From Enchytraeus crypticus (taxonomy: Eukaryota > Annelida > Clitellata > Enchytraeida > Enchytraeidae): a DNA stretch of 64,000 nucleotides. The notes under the pieces were generated by a model, which was not told where the DNA came from, ran no database searches, and saw nothing but the letters and a program-made list of their open reading frames with translations. Below, in pieces: positions 1 through 11,583 of this stretch; position 1 is the stretch's first letter, and every line of letters begins with the position of its first letter. The position numbers were made by a program, and so were the translations under genes. The stretch spans positions 616,001-680,000 of the forward strand of contig CAJHZI010000294.1 in NCBI GenBank assembly GCA_905160935.1, in the 5' to 3' direction.

Positions 1-130
1 TGATAGTTGCTGAAGACAGAAAAGAATGGAGGAATGTTACTGCCCTATGTTCTTTTCAGAACGCAAGGAACTGATGATGATGATAGACCGTAGATAACTA
101 CAAAACAATAAAAATAATTAGCCTATATAC
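1..130 (+). mobile_element. LINE 3' end fragment (RT C-terminus)
   Basis: The first 65 bases translate to the extreme C-terminus of a non-LTR reverse transcriptase ORF (AEDRKEWRN, then ALCSFQNARN) followed by a GATGATGAT tail. The same sequence recurs at 53386-53480, and similarity between the two places continues downstream through a shared ~500-bp segment to a host exon. It is therefore part of a segmental duplication and not an independent insertion. The 5' part of the LINE lies outside the window. Confidence 0.6.
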
Positions 131-1120
131 AATATTGAGGATGTTACACACAAATTACTTACAAATTCTCAATTTTTTTATATATTAACTATGGAGAGCT
201 CGAAGTCGGTTCAGACATTCTTTAGCGTAAGCAATGAGCTTTGCTGATGTTGAGTTAGTATTTAGCTCACCGTACATCAGGTTAATACCTTCAAAGAAAT
301 CTGAAAAAGTCAGAAAAATATAAGTTACGATTAAATAAGAAACAGCATGTCATAAAGCAATGATTGTAAACATAAAGCATTCCCATTGTAAGCATTCCCT
401 TAGATCCAAATCCCTAATGTTTATTAACTGAACGGCTCAATGTTAGAATGCTCACATCTAGAAGAATGGTCAATTTTTTAACTGAATCTGAACTCTAACC
501 TCTCAATCTCAAGGCGACGCTCTACTAATGTAGCATACGATAAATAAATTTAAAAATTTCTTATATATGTATATGAAAAAGGTGCTTCTAATAAAGTCCT
601 AAACGTTGTCAATATAGGCCTACACTGTTTAAAGTGAATAGAATCGGCCAAAGGCTAATATTCAACAAAAACGCTCTGTTTAATTTTAACATTTAGCATT
701 GAAAATATGATGTTGCGAAGAAATTTTAATAAATAAGGGGTCTAATTGCTAGAAATTTAGTCGACAAATGAGAGAGCTATATTTCGCATTGTGGCACTGC
801 TATAAAATGTCCATATAATTATAATGGGCATATGAATTTAAATTGATAGCGAACAAATGACAGTTTTAATTAACTTAATTATTAAAGAATCATAAATATG
901 ACGTTGTGGCGCTCAGCGTTACTTAAGACATACAAACAGGCAGAAATGGCTTTTTATAATAGACATTATAAGTATGACGATATGACGTAAGCATTATTTC
1001 AGACAGACATAACTAGCTCATCGTATTTATAACGGCAATTGAATGATGACATCGTTAATTATTATGACGACATTGGGATGATGACAATAGGCTAATGATA
1101 ATGGTATGATGATAACGGGA
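131..1120. other. Non-coding, duplicated intron-like sequence
   Basis: I see no gene here. Parts of this AT-rich stretch (for example about 300-560) match 53680-53960, so it belongs to a duplicated block that ends in the exon at 1130-1383. Confidence 0.5.
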
Positions 1121-1129
1121 TGCACTCAC

Positions 1130-1383
1130 CACTGTGTTCCGCAGACAAGGCAGTGGCTCTGTCATGAGCCTCATGGCTTCTCTGCAGCGGATGCAGAGCC
1201 ATCGCATACCGCTTGACAGACGGCAGTAATTCTGACGTGCAATTCAGCAAATTCTGGCAGTGCCTCACGTCGGCACTGCCAGAATTTGATGTTAAGACAT
1301 CATCCAGGATTAGCTTCGCCTTCAGAGATTCCTGTTTCAGAGTCGTGTACTGTTGAAAGTACAGGAACGACTGAAGGCGATAG
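1130..1383 (-). CDS. Duplicated host exon, copy 1 (KQESLKAK/LLPSVKRY family)
   Basis: On the minus strand this is an open exon bounded by an acceptor (GTTGCAG before CTATCGC) and a donor (GTGAGTGCA). It encodes YRLQSFLYFQQY, KQESLKAKLILDDV, LLPSVKRYAMALHPLQRSHE and AHDRATALSAEH. Close relatives lie at 50150, 54053, 56640-56960 and 57897, so the exon was copied repeatedly. This copy carries about 30 extra bases in the middle (around 1230-1265) forming an imperfect repeat of the GGCAGTGCC part, but the frame stays open. I do not recognise the protein family. Confidence 0.5.
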
Positions 1384-1752
1384 CTGCAACATAATACGAC
1401 AGATTGCATTTAATAGTATAAAATAACCCTGTAGAGTTCACATACACAACACACCACAAGCACAGGCAACAGAAAAAAACACAAACTAAATATGAACTAT
1501 GGTGAACTTGAGAAAAATAAGAAAAATAATTATAATAGGTGAACTTGTGCATACAATATAGGCATGGGTATAATTTTGAGATGAGATTAAAAATAAAAAT
1601 AAAATAAGAAGAAGAAGATCAGTTGAGATAGTAGGCATCTATTAAGTATTTACGTAGATTTATATTAAGCGAGTTAAAGGTCTTAGACGAGGGTACACTA
1701 TATGGTAAGGGTAGACAATATCTAGGACCATGCAGTGTTGTATTCTTCGCGG

Positions 1753-2708
1753 CTACAAGTTCTGAAATTTGGTATAGTGTATCCTGGCAGGTTTATAAAG
1801 TTCCAAATACGACAAAGGCACTATCCAATAACAGCGAATAATTTTAACATAAAGGCAGATCATTATGAGTATATCATTTATATTTTTATACAAAAATAAG
1901 CAATAGAAGAATTTATTAATATCAGATATCTTTAATATTATCAAATCTGTAAATATATTGTTCGTTTGGATACGATACTCTGCATGCTGAATAATTCGAA
2001 CTGAACGTTTTTGAAGTACTTGATCAAGGTTTTCTAAGCATTGCCCCAGAGAATATTGCAATAATTTAAATGTGGAAAAATTAGACTGTAATACACACTT
2101 AATAAACAATGTTTTTGTAGCTTTGCTTTAATGTGATAGAGTAAACCAATTGATTGAGCTAATTTTAGGGCAATATATGAAATGTGCTATTGGCATGACA
2201 ATTTTTCATCAAAGAAATACTCTTAGAAACTTAGTTTTATCTACTCTAGAACTATTAATGTTATCTTAGTCCAATTATCTGATCTTAGTCTCTTAGCTTA
2301 GTTAATGTGTACAAATATATAGCTTAATTTCTGAGAATTTCAACATTGTTATAGATAACTTATTTGTAATAATGTTGAAATTTTCTGAAATTGAGCTAAA
2401 TTTACATATTTTTGTGTGCATCCAAAAAGGATTTAATTACTTTTTTTATATAAAGGGAGAGCCTGTTCGCCTTAAACCAGTCAGAATTAAAATTCTGTAG
2501 TAACACATGTAGAGTTCATTAATTTCCAGATATCAGAGTTTGCGCAGATAATATTTGTATCATCGGCAAATAATATGAAGGTAAAAAATTTACTAGTTTC
2601 AGACATATCATTTACATAAATAAAAAATAGCAATGGTCCTAACATTGATCCTTTTGGGACACCAAAATGTATAGTCCCATAGTTTGATTCTGAATTATTG
2701 GATATCAC
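1753..2708 (-). mobile_element. Degenerate non-LTR retrotransposon RT fragment
   Basis: Minus-strand reading gives RT pieces in separated frames. At 2487-2708 there is GVPKGSMLGPLLFFIYVNDM and LFADDTNII, the RT palm with the YADD-type active site as FADD. At 1753-2109 there is LQKRSVRIIQHAEYR and LKISDINKFFYCLFLYKN, a typical C-terminal RT region of the Jockey/CR1-like group. Frame breaks between them and the lack of an endonuclease show a dead, 5'-truncated copy. Confidence 0.75.
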
Positions 2709-3134
2709 ACATTGCTTTCTATTGGTTAAATAGCTCCTTGTAAGTGTGTTTGATGCGCCTCAAAAACCATATATTTCCAACTTTTTAAGTAAAATTTCTT
2801 TGTAACTGGAAAAAAATTCCGAAAGCTAAGCACCAAATGTTTTTATATTTTGTGGATGAATATGTGAATAGATTACTACCAATACCATAGCACCATCATT
2901 AATATCATACTACCAAATATCCATCCTTAAAAACATTGAACTAAACTGGAGGTTTAGTCATTCTGAAGGCTCATTCTAGGATTTTGCAAATTTTCTTTAA
3001 TTGTTTATAGTTTTAGCATAAATTAACAACTGATTTAAGCTGATATTAAATTAATAAATTAGCACCTGTTCATCATGAAATATAAATCAACTTACAATGT
3101 GACTAAACTTGTGAAAATAACAATGTAATTTTAT

Positions 3135-3255
3135 TTGGCTGAAGCCAATGACGATGCCGGTAAGATATTCGACCGCGAATCAGTAAGTGCGGGGTTCAAA
3201 TCCTCAATTCTCCCGTCACTGACATCGCCTTCCGGTGAGGAAACTGATGTTAACA
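3135..3255 (+). mobile_element. tRNA-derived SINE, family D, copy 1
   Basis: Contains a pol III B-box-like GGTTCAAATCC (about 3191-3201) within a conserved block: GCCGGTAAGATATTCGACC, then TCACTGACATCGCCTTCC, GAGGAAACTGATGTTAACA. Matching copies lie at 16775-16852 (+), 42165-42297 (-) and 61420-61545 (-). The dispersed copies in both orientations argue for a SINE over a tRNA gene. Confidence 0.6.
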
Positions 3256-3605
3256 TTATCTTTTTTAACCTTGAAAGTATTTGTTCTAGAAGTCTAGGTG
3301 TGGAGAAAGGTGCATTTGTATTATCTACATGCAACATCTAATATGTAACTCATTTAGTAAATGATCCTTATAGTTAAATTGGTCAATTTCACATTAGCGA
3401 TTTTTGATTTTTCGAGGATCTAATCTATTCAAATATTAGCTAATAGCTACTCCAGTAGTACCTCTGGTGCTCTTTATAGTTGCATTTTTTAAGACCTAAA
3501 ATTATTTCTAACTGTTGAATATCAATTAAAATTAAATCTAAAATCATATGCAGCCTGCCAAGCTAGCTATCATTAGGTCTTTATTTAGTAAAATAGGCTA
3601 ATTAC

Positions 3606-3683
3606 CTTAGTATGATGACAATACTGTGGGGTTTGCTTTTCAATGCGAAAGTACTTTCGCATTGATATCTGCTGAACATCTCT
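3606..3683 (-). CDS. Duplicated ~78-bp host exon, copy A (MFS...IILR)
   Basis: On the minus strand a 78-bp exon sits between TTTTACAG and CTAAG|GTAATT. In the frame shared with the copies at 59213 and 59745 it reads EMFSRYQCESTFALKSKPHS followed by IVIILR. It lies upstream, in transcription order, of the exon at 1130-1383. The same order (MFS exon, then KQESLKAK exon) repeats at 58-60 kb, which supports a duplicated gene segment. Function unknown. Confidence 0.45.
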
Positions 3684-3925
3684 CTGTAAAACATCCATAT
3701 TAAATATTAATAAGAAATATGCAGATTTCATATTTTCACATATTTTAAACTTTACAATCAGTAAGTATTGCATGAAAGGCATCTTCGTTGAATTAATTAA
3801 CAAATTAACTGATTGATTGCACAGACGTTTGAGTGAACTTGAGCATGGCTGAACTGAGCAGAGTTGAAGTATTCAACAATCAGATGTGTATTTTCCACAT
3901 AATCTATTCAATCAACACAACATAT

Positions 3926-4206
3926 CATCATCATCATAATCCTCCCATGGAACCCAGTTTAACTAGGGTCGGGATACAAATAGACTGTCTCAAATCCTCT
4001 TTGCTCTACAACACACCACCAGCCAATCCCCTATTTGAGACTTCCATTCGTTAAAAGTTTTGTAGGAATTTCTGGCGCCTTGGCGCTCACCAACCGAATG
4101 CCCTTTCTGACGTTGGTATGAATCTTAGTGCTTTAATCGCCTTCTACGACACGTGCAGTCACCAGTTGGTCAATTCTTCAAACAACCCGGATACAACACG
4201 GGGAAA
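3926..4206 (+). repeat. Interspersed repeat family B, copy 1
   Basis: Begins with a CATCAT run, then CCAGTTTAACTAGGGTCGGG, AGACTGTCTCAAATCCTC, CTCACCAACCGAATGCCC and CTACGACACGTGCAG, ending in AACAACCCGGATACAACACG. It is about 80% identical by eye to 9001-9347. Probably a SINE or a non-autonomous element; no coding capacity. Confidence 0.7.
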
Positions 4207-4419
4207 ATCAACACAACATATAAACTTTTCGAATTGACTGTTCAGTTAACATAAGATGTGAACTTTTAAACCTCTGAATTAACAAAAGGATGTATTTCAA
4301 AAAACTTTTAAACATACTTGCTCGTTGTTAAAATCTCCGCTATATTTTTCTTTTTGTCGGAGATAGAGGACAATATGGCCTCTACGTAGAGCAATGCCCT
4401 CTGGTAGTGATCCGACTGC

Positions 4420-4590
4420 AATCAAGCAATTAATCAATAAATCAATAAATCAGGCAATCAATGAGCCACTCAATCAATCAGCTACTTAATCAAAATCAAA
4501 CAGCCATGCGGTCAATCAACCACCCAATCAATCAAACACTTAATCATTCAACTTACCACTCAATCAATCAATTAATCAAACAATCACTTA
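4420..4590 (+). repeat. Degenerate CAAT-rich simple repeat
   Basis: Irregular CAATCAAT/AATCAATC tetranucleotide array in an AT-rich stretch. No gene seen from here to the LINE at about 5080. Confidence 0.6.
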
Positions 4591-5077
4591 TCAATCTATC
4601 ACATAGATAATATTTAATCAAGTTTACAATAATACAGAAAGCGGAAGGCAATAAGATTTGAAGAAGACAGTAAGAAATGCTGCAATCTAAATTATGAAAA
4701 TCGTTGAAATACACTGGATTGGAACCTTTAGAAGAGAAAAGGCATAGGAGTGAATTAATTGAAGTATTCAAGATGCTAAATGGATTCAGTAAAATAAATA
4801 AAACAATTCTTTTATTACTTTAAATTTTACACACCGCAGAAAACTTACACATATACAAATAGCAAAACAGAAAGCAATAAACACATGTACACAGCTTAAA
4901 AATACTACTACAGTCTTTATATTGCATTCTAATAATTAATTATTTCAACATAAAAACTAAATATGGCATTCAGAGCAATGACTCTAATGTTATAATTCTA
5001 ATGATCAGATGCAAATTTTGGAAATATTTTGCAAGTATTATGCCGCTATGATGTTTCTAGTCTCTCTTAGTCTCTTA

Positions 5078-6000
5078 GTGCATTGCTACTGGCAGGTCCA
5101 TGGTATATAACGCCTCCACTCTTCTCTGTGTTTCGCCTTCCTCTTCATTTCCACATATGAGTGGGTCTTTAAATCATCTAACATACCTAATCTCGGCCTG
5201 CCCCTGCCTGTTTTTTCTTCCATTCTACCTTATATTACCTCTTTTAATAGACCTTCCCCCCTTAGAATGTTCCTATCCAACTCTTCTTCCTATTTCTTAA
5301 TACATTTATCAACTGTCTATCTGTGCCAAATCTCTCTAGAACTTCCTCATTTGTAGTCTTTTGAGTCCAACTAATCCTCTCCATTTTTCTCCAAATCCAC
5401 ATTTCCAGTGCCTCCAGTTTCATAATATCTTCCTTCCTTAAGGTCCATGTTTCACAACCATACAATAGCGTGGCCCAAACCAAAGTTTTCACTATCGTTA
5501 TCTTTGTATCTTTCTTCAGACTTTTTTAAAATAGTTCTCTTCTATTACCAAAGGCCGCTTTTGCTTGTGCAATCCTATTGCATATTTCGATCTCACATTT
5601 CCCGTCATCGGTTATAGTATGACCCAAATATTTGAAAATCCTTACCTGTTTCAATTTCGTACCATTTATTGTGATATTAACTTCACCTTTGTTCACCTTT
5701 GTGATATTAACTTTACTATTGGACATTCTCATAACCTTCGTCTTTTTTATATTAATCTTCATGCCATATCTCAATGCCGTGTCATTCAGCCTATCCAATA
5801 TCTTCTGCAGTCCAATCTCCCTACTTGCTATCAATCCTTGGTCATCTGCAAATCTTACATCTTGTAACAATTTCCCTCCTACTTTTATTCCTTCTTCCAT
5901 ATCTTCCATGGCTTCCTCCATCATTGCCTCAGCGTAAATGTTAAACAGCAGCGGCGAAATGCTTCAACCTTGTCTTACTCCACGTCCTGTTTCGTCCTGT
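5078..6000 (-). mobile_element. 5'-truncated non-LTR retrotransposon (LINE family L-GA)
   Basis: Minus-strand RT remnant. At 5526-5924: VRFADDQGLIA, LNDTALRYGMKINIKKTK and YLGHTITDDGKCE. At 5262-5492: LVWATLLYGCETWTLRKED and MWIWRKMERISWTQKT. Upstream (about 5925-5970) a frame reads SISPLLFNIYAEAM after an in-frame stop. The 3' end (5078-5120) is the GCCTCCA...GGCAGGTCCATGG...GGCAGT-type tail that also appears at 6655, 12775, 44995, 47700 and 50430. A frame break near 5500 and 5' truncation make it dead. The motifs fit RTE-like elements, but I cannot fix the clade. Confidence 0.8.
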
Positions 6001-6640
6001 TTCTAGTGTATATGTAGCAAAATGACCGTATAGTTAATTCACGGGTAAACCCTATTCTTTTATATTTCTTTTGTTTGCCTAGTTTGTATTTATATGTTGT
6101 CTTATTTTCCTTGCTTGTACTATTGCCACTTGTTTAACTCAAATTATCTTTAAGCGGCGGAAGAAGCCGGTGCAATACATGCTGTTTGTTACTGATGATG
6201 GAGCTAAACAATTGTACATCAGCATCGGCAGCGATATCTGTAAAAGATGGTATTCCATCATAGAAATTACATCTTGTAGCCTTCCTGATTCAGCTTGAAG
6301 GCGCTCTCTATCAGAGGTACAAAGGTAACCTAACCAAAATTGCGATGCAAATTAATTTATAATAGATTTAGAAACGGTGGCATTGTGGTTAGAATTTAGA
6401 CTCTTTGACGTTTAATAATTGATTTGAATTAGAACATTTAGAGAGAACTAGAGGTCACAAATGTAGATCAATTTAATGTAGATTTAGACTTGAGATAAGT
6501 AAGAAATTTCAATCAGAAAGGTGTTAGTGTTTGGAACGGGCTACCGGATCATAAGCAGAATCCTCCAAGAATGATGGTACATCAAAAGAAATGTTATCGA
6601 TGATTTAAAGATTTAATCGTATGTGGACATGAAGAGGAAA
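6001..6640. other. No recognisable gene
   Basis: AT-rich sequence. Near 6530 a short VWNGLPDH-like reading hints at another LINE C-terminus leading into the tail at 6650, but it is too degraded to call. Confidence 0.4.
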
Positions 6641-6649
6641 AAGGAAGAT

Positions 6650-6703
6650 TGTGATTAGTGGAGGCGTTATATACCATGGACCTCTCCATAGGCAGTGCAC
6701 TAA

Positions 6704-6755
<52 letters not shown>
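6650..6755 (+). mobile_element. LINE L-GA 3' tail with (GA)n
   Basis: GTGGAGGCGTTATATACC, then CATGGACCTCTCCATAGGC, AGTGCACTAAGAG and a pure (GA)n run at about 6710-6753. This is the 3' end signature of the LINE family seen at 5078-6000, here on the plus strand. Confidence 0.65.
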
Positions 6756-6757
<2 letters not shown>

Positions 6758-6759
6758 TG

Positions 6760-8270
6760 CCAATGTTAAAGAAATATACATGTATGTTTATTTTAGGATG
6801 GAAGTATCAACTAAAATACACTCTTGTCTCAGCATTTATTAAAGTTAAAGTTGATAGATGATACTATGACGATAAATGATTTCAAATTTAGTTTGTGTTA
6901 GTTCAGTTTTGTGGGCCTTAAAGAAGCGATTGTGCACCCTGGGCCAGTATTGTTATGTTTAAAACCAAAACTAGATATGCTAGATGTGGACTCTGTGGAG
7001 TACGTTTCGAACGTAGATTTAATTAAAAATGATGCACTCTCTGAGTATGAATCCTGCCACCTAGCAGTACTTTTTGAGGGAGAGAGATGGAGAAAGAGAA
7101 GAATGTTTATAAGAAATAATGAAATCTCACCGAGGCATCGCCCTTAAGTTTTAGCCGTCGAGCCTCCTGGCGGTATATCTCTGAATCTTGTCTGTATACG
7201 AAAACACAAAACACATCATTTTTAAGTCATAACACAATATTACACTATCTCTAATGAAAATTAATCAAAACAGTAATAAGTAATAAAAAAAAGAGTTTTG
7301 AATATGCTAACCAAGACCTGGAATCAATGATTCTTACTACAAATTTGGCAATAAGGTGGACCACATTCAAAGTAGATGCACATGTATACATAGAAGCGCA
7401 CTAAGCTTATAGTTAAATGAAATGATTCAGTGAAACATTCGTAAAGGGGTTGAGGTTTTCGGACGCTGATTATCTTCAATGTTAACCCCTAAAGTAGATC
7501 GTCAGATACCCATTGCAAAGGTGATAGGAGTTAAAACTTACTAACAGAACAAATACATCAACCAATGACAAAATACCATAAGGTTATCTAATTAAATCTA
7601 AAGAATAAATTAAATCTAATAAAATAAAAAACTTAGAACATACTTTGACTCTGTACATGAAAACAGAGACTTTTCCATCTGAACTTCTGCATTTTTCGTA
7701 TTCAGGCTAGAAATGCAAAATACAGTTAGAGTTAGAAGTTTATCAATCAATTTATCGGACTGGTTATTAATCAGTTTATCAGCAATACTACTGTTTTAAA
7801 GAAGTTTTTGTTAGCTAGTGTTAGCTGTTAAAGCAACTGAGTTGTTTAATGTGCAACTGAGCATATTTAATGCAACAAGTTGCATAATTGCCTGTATTAG
7901 CAGTTAATGCAACTGTTGCAAGATTACAGCAACTACAACTTGAAGACACACAGCCGCCGACACCAGCAACAAATACACGACTAGAGGAAAAATGATGACT
8001 AAACCTTTTTCCTGAGAAAAATAATGCATAACTAATGCAGATAAAACCTTTTCCAAGCTCTAGGTTATATATTAGTACAGAACTGGACTGAAAATACTGT
8101 TCAGATTCGCAAGAATCTGAACAACATTTTACTGACTCTTGTTCAGATATTACAACGTCAAGTAGTTAGGCAGTTTGTGGACTTGAGATCAGATGTTTAG
8201 AAATAGAAGTAAGACAACTGTATCAGCATGTGCGTTATGTCACAAGTAATTAAAAATAAATAAATGCGAA
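6760..8270. other. Intron-like or intergenic sequence
   Basis: I see no conserved coding region or repeat copy. Composition is like the introns nearby, and it lies downstream of the last recognised exon of the minus-strand gene at 8281-10583. Confidence 0.4.
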
Positions 8271-8280
8271 TAATCAATAC

Positions 8281-8876
8281 TTGAGATTTGAGCACGCCTC
8301 CGACGCTAACAATCCTTTCACATCATCAGTCTGTGTGGCAGTGGTTTTAGGACGACCACGCTGGTATCTCGACCCCGGTTCATTTCTCTCATAATCCCTG
8401 ACATGAGCTGCATCACCGCCACCTACCTCATTATTATGCCTCACTGCCTCATCCATAGAACCACTTCGGTCGCTAGCAATATGACCACCTCTGAAGTTAG
8501 GTGACCTTGACGTAGATCTTCGCCCACCTCGAGGTCTGCCATTATTATATCGGTCATTCCTGGAATCAAATCCTCTTGCCTCTCCTCTGTCAAATGAATC
8601 ACCTGATTCTGCATCAAAGTCCCGCCTACCGCCACGTCGTCGGTTAACTGGTTTGTTAGGATAACTCCGACTATCATAATGCCTCTGCTGCCATTGGTTA
8701 GTATTGGAATCTATTTCAGTAGGGGCGTAACGTAATGACGCCGCAATTGAACCCCACTGGCTGCCAATCTTCTTGTAGCTTGATTTAGGCTTATCATCGT
8801 CATCATCAGCAGCTGCAGTAGGAGTTAGGGTGACATCCAATCCAGAGGACCTGGCTCCCAGTACTGAAGGATCATA
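8281..8876 (-). CDS. Host gene exon, RG-rich C-terminal part
   Basis: Minus-strand exon bounded by ATTTTAG|TATGATCC and CTCAA|GTATTG. It encodes YDPSVLGARSSGLDV, an Asp run (AADDDDDKPKSSYKK), SQWGSIAASLRYAPTE and then a disordered, Arg/Gly-rich segment (NRRRGGRR, GRPRGGRR, NFRGGH, RGRPKT). Such RG-rich tails are common in RNA-binding proteins, but no folded domain is visible. The exon border at 60073 in the second gene copy matches this 3' border. The weak donor (GTATTG) may point to decay. Confidence 0.5.
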
Positions 8877-9000
8877 CTAAAATATTGTAGATATCAAATT
8901 CTGGGTATTAAAAAGGCAGAAGGAAATACAGTAACTAAATTTGTAAAAATATTATCACAAATTTTTAACAATTTCTTTGTGTAAGAGCTAATGACTATCA

Positions 9001-9003
9001 TCG

Positions 9004-9051
<48 letters not shown>

Positions 9052-9347
9052 CTTGAGTCCCAGTTTAACCAGGGTCGGGATACATATAGACTGTCTCAAA
9101 TCCTCTGTCCTATACCACCCCGCCAGCAAACTACAAATTGTTACAATTTAAAATAATGAAAAAGTCTCAAATCCCCTATTTGAGACTTTTTCATTATTTT
9201 AAATTGTAGCAATTTCTGGAGTCTAGGCGCTCACCAACCGAATGCCCTTTCTGATGTTGCTATGGATCTTAGTGTTTTTGTCGCCTTCTACGACACGTGC
9301 AGCCACTGGTTGGTCAATTCTTCAAACAACCCGGACCCAACACGGGG
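9001..9347 (+). repeat. Interspersed repeat family B, copy 2
   Basis: Starts with a perfect (CAT)n run at 9001-9049. The rest matches 3926-4206, with an added inverted repeat (AAATAATGAAAAAGTCTCAA, then TTGAGACTTTTTCATTATTT) at 9150-9202 that can form a 20+-bp hairpin. It lies in the intron between the exons at 8281-8876 and 9418-10060. Confidence 0.75.
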
Positions 9348-9417
9348 TGCTAATAACTATTATAACCAAATTAATCATAAATATATAAAAAATTAGATAA
9401 ATTATCAAAGCTCTCAC

Positions 9418-10060
9418 CTCCGCTTCGTCGCTCACATCAGACATCAAGTCGTCATAGGCAACCTGTGTTGGCTCAGAGGCTACTTGCGAAGATTTAGAAC
9501 TTGCATCGCTCATTTTACCAGGCGTCTCGTTACCACTGTGATCTCCATGGTAACCGCCTCTTTGACGTCGATCATTATACGAGTTATATTTATCTTCGCT
9601 GCTAGGATTCCAATGATCCCGATCATATCTTCCACCTCTACCTCGGTAACCAGACCGATCGTTATGGTTACTCCTATCTTCGTCGTAGCGATCATTCATG
9701 TGACGCTTGAAGTCATTGTGCTCTGACAAGTCTTCACCTGCGCGCTTTCTTGGTATTCTACCTTTTGGAAGATGTTTCGAGCTGTCTATTCCCATCAGAC
9801 GATTAAGCGTATCAGGGGAATAAGCAGGCTGTTTAGGGACGATGACAGCGTCGCAATCTTTACTTTCTTCCTTTACGTTGACATTAGTGAAAGACGATTT
9901 CTCGTCCTCATCAGATGAAGAAGTATCGCAAAGTTTATCTGCGGATTTGAACGGCTTCTTACCAGCAGGTCCTTTTGATTTTGAGAAATAGCTTCCTTGA
10001 ACAGTCATGTTACGAAATTCTTCTGAATTTAACGGTTCTTTTCGGATTTTTCCAGAGCTA
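9418..10060 (-). CDS. Host gene exon, acidic and RG-rich central part
   Basis: Open minus-strand frame ending at a donor GAG|GTGAGAGC near 9417. It contains NSEEFRNMTVQGSYFSKSKG, an acidic stretch (DTSSSDEDEKSS), AYSPDTLNRLMGIDSSKHL, PKGRIPRKRAGED, a Tyr/Arg/Asp-rich segment (GYRGRGGRYDRDHW) and VAYDDLMSDVSDEAEV. The AYSPDTLNRL stretch has a counterpart at about 60250-60340 (TYSPETPKRL), linking the two copies of the gene. Around 10030 the coding frame changes without a good splice site, so a frameshift or a missed intron is likely. Confidence 0.5.
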
Positions 10061-10061
10061 T

Positions 10062-10583
10062 GTTTTCATTATTAATTTTCCCCTTATTATGTTTGTGATG
10101 AGCACTCTTATTTAAGCCAGTAGTATTCTTTCCTTCAGCTGCTGTTGACTTGGCAGCCATATCAGACTTTGCATGAGTTTATAACCGGTTATAACCGGTG
10201 CTTTCTGTTTCTTTTTGTTGGTTAGTATTTGTTTCAGCCTCACTACATCCTCATCATCCTCATCATCATCGCTCTCGCTGAAGAATTCTTCGGGCCCGCT
10301 GCTGATCCCATCGTAACTAGAGTTATCGTCATCGCTGTGCCCGTTAGAACTGCCGTGGCCTGACGATGCGCACACTGTATTCCCCGAGGAAGTGGCAGCT
10401 TCTTTCAACAGTCTTTCTCGAGCAGCACTGCCACCAGTATGATGTGACACAGAGGAGGCGTGGACTGAGACATTGCTGGAGGAGTGGCATAAACGACTGT
10501 GACAGGAACCAGCACTACGACATGAATTGCTGGACCGTGATGAAGAAGACGAGGGTGACCCGTAAGCTTTATTTACGCTACTC
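10062..10583 (-). CDS. Host gene exon, Ser-rich/acidic N-terminal part, apparently frameshifted
   Basis: The minus strand starts after TCTCTCAG at about 10584 and stays open through a Ser-rich run, SVSHHTGGSAARERLLKEA, SSYDGISSGPEEFFSESDDD and VVRLKQILTNKKKQKAPVIT. A 10-bp tandem duplication (ATAACCGGTT twice, 10181-10199) then moves the reading to another frame, where MAAKSTAAEGKNTTGLNKSA follows at 10160-10100. Together with the shift near 10030 this suggests that the copy is a pseudogene or that the assembly has small errors. Confidence 0.45.
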
Positions 10584-10681
10584 TGAGAGAAAAAAGTACA
10601 AAAGAACTCAAGTAAAAGTATTAAGTAGAAGTGTCAAGTATAAGTTATCAATAGTATTGTTGCACATCAAGTATAAATCTC

Positions 10682-10970
10682 ATGTCATATCTACAACAGC
10701 ACTGTAGTAGATCAGGTGGAAGTCTCTTTTGTCATATCTACAACAGCACTGTAGTAGATCAGGTGGAAGTCTCTTTTGTCATATCTAAAACAGCACTGTA
10801 GTAGATCAGGTGGAAGTCTCTTTTGTCATATCTACAACAGCACTGTAGTAGATCAGGTGGAAGTCTCTTTTGTCATATCTACAACAGTACTGTAGTAGAT
10901 CAGGTGGAAGTCTCTTTTGTCATATCTACAACAGCACTGTAGTAGATCAAGTGAAAGTCTTTTTTGTCCT
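10682..10970 (+). repeat. 47-bp minisatellite, about six copies
   Basis: Tandem units of 47 bp built on GTCATATCTACAACAGCACT, GTAGTAGATCAGGTGGAAGT and CTCTTTT. The central copies are nearly identical and the outer ones more diverged. The array lies just upstream (minus-strand sense) of the Ser-rich exon. A single unit-like relic (AACAGTACTGCAGTACAG) at about 60640-60660 lies at the equivalent place in the second gene copy. Confidence 0.85.
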
Positions 10971-11514
10971 ATCTACAGCAGTACTGTAGTACATCAGGTA
11001 TAATTCTTGTATATCATATATGAAACATCTTGTTCAGTTTCTTCAGAAACGGGACTTTAGTACTATAACTTTAGGACTCTATTGATTAATTCATTTTTTA
11101 TTGTAATAATTAATATTTAATAATTAGCTTTATTCTAAAAATCTTTTAAGTTTATTTTCCTCATCAGCGCAACCACTTAAAACTATGTAGGTTAAAAGCA
11201 AATTAAGTATATTTAAAACTAATCATTGAATTAATTATTTCGTGAAGTAATCTGCCCATATCATACATGTATTAAGTAAAAGTGTATTTGAAAACTTCTC
11301 ATAATCATTACGTTAGATATTTAACTGCATTAAATGACTTTTATCATCCCAACAAAAATTTTAGTAAATTTCCCCAGCTGCCATCAATCATATAAAAGCA
11401 ATTAAATATATAAATTTAAATACAAACTTTGTCGATTATATATTCCTTATTTTCAATTTGTTCAAAGCTAAAAAAAAATTAAAATTACAATTTCACGCAG
11501 AAGAATATACTTAC

Positions 11515-11583
11515 ATGTTCAATTTCAGAAGTATTAGTAGACGACTCTATGGCCGTTATGAGCGGTGGCAATACACACATTTC
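11515..11583 (-). CDS. Short host exon (PPLITAIES), copy 1
   Basis: Minus-strand 69-bp exon between TTTAG|GAAATG and CAT|GTAAGTAT. It encodes CVLPPLITAIESSTNTSEIE. It is a paralogue of 61150-61221, and the similarity extends through both flanking introns (11440-11740 against 61080-61375), so this is a segmental gene duplication. Confidence 0.5.

Noticed and set aside
3191-3201. tRNA gene at the GGTTCAAATCC box (also 17060 and 52450)
   Set aside because: No complete cloverleaf is evident, and the same blocks recur with long shared 3' bodies, which fits SINEs.
10682-10970. CRISPR-like array
   Set aside because: Units follow one another without spacers, in eukaryotic DNA; it is a minisatellite.
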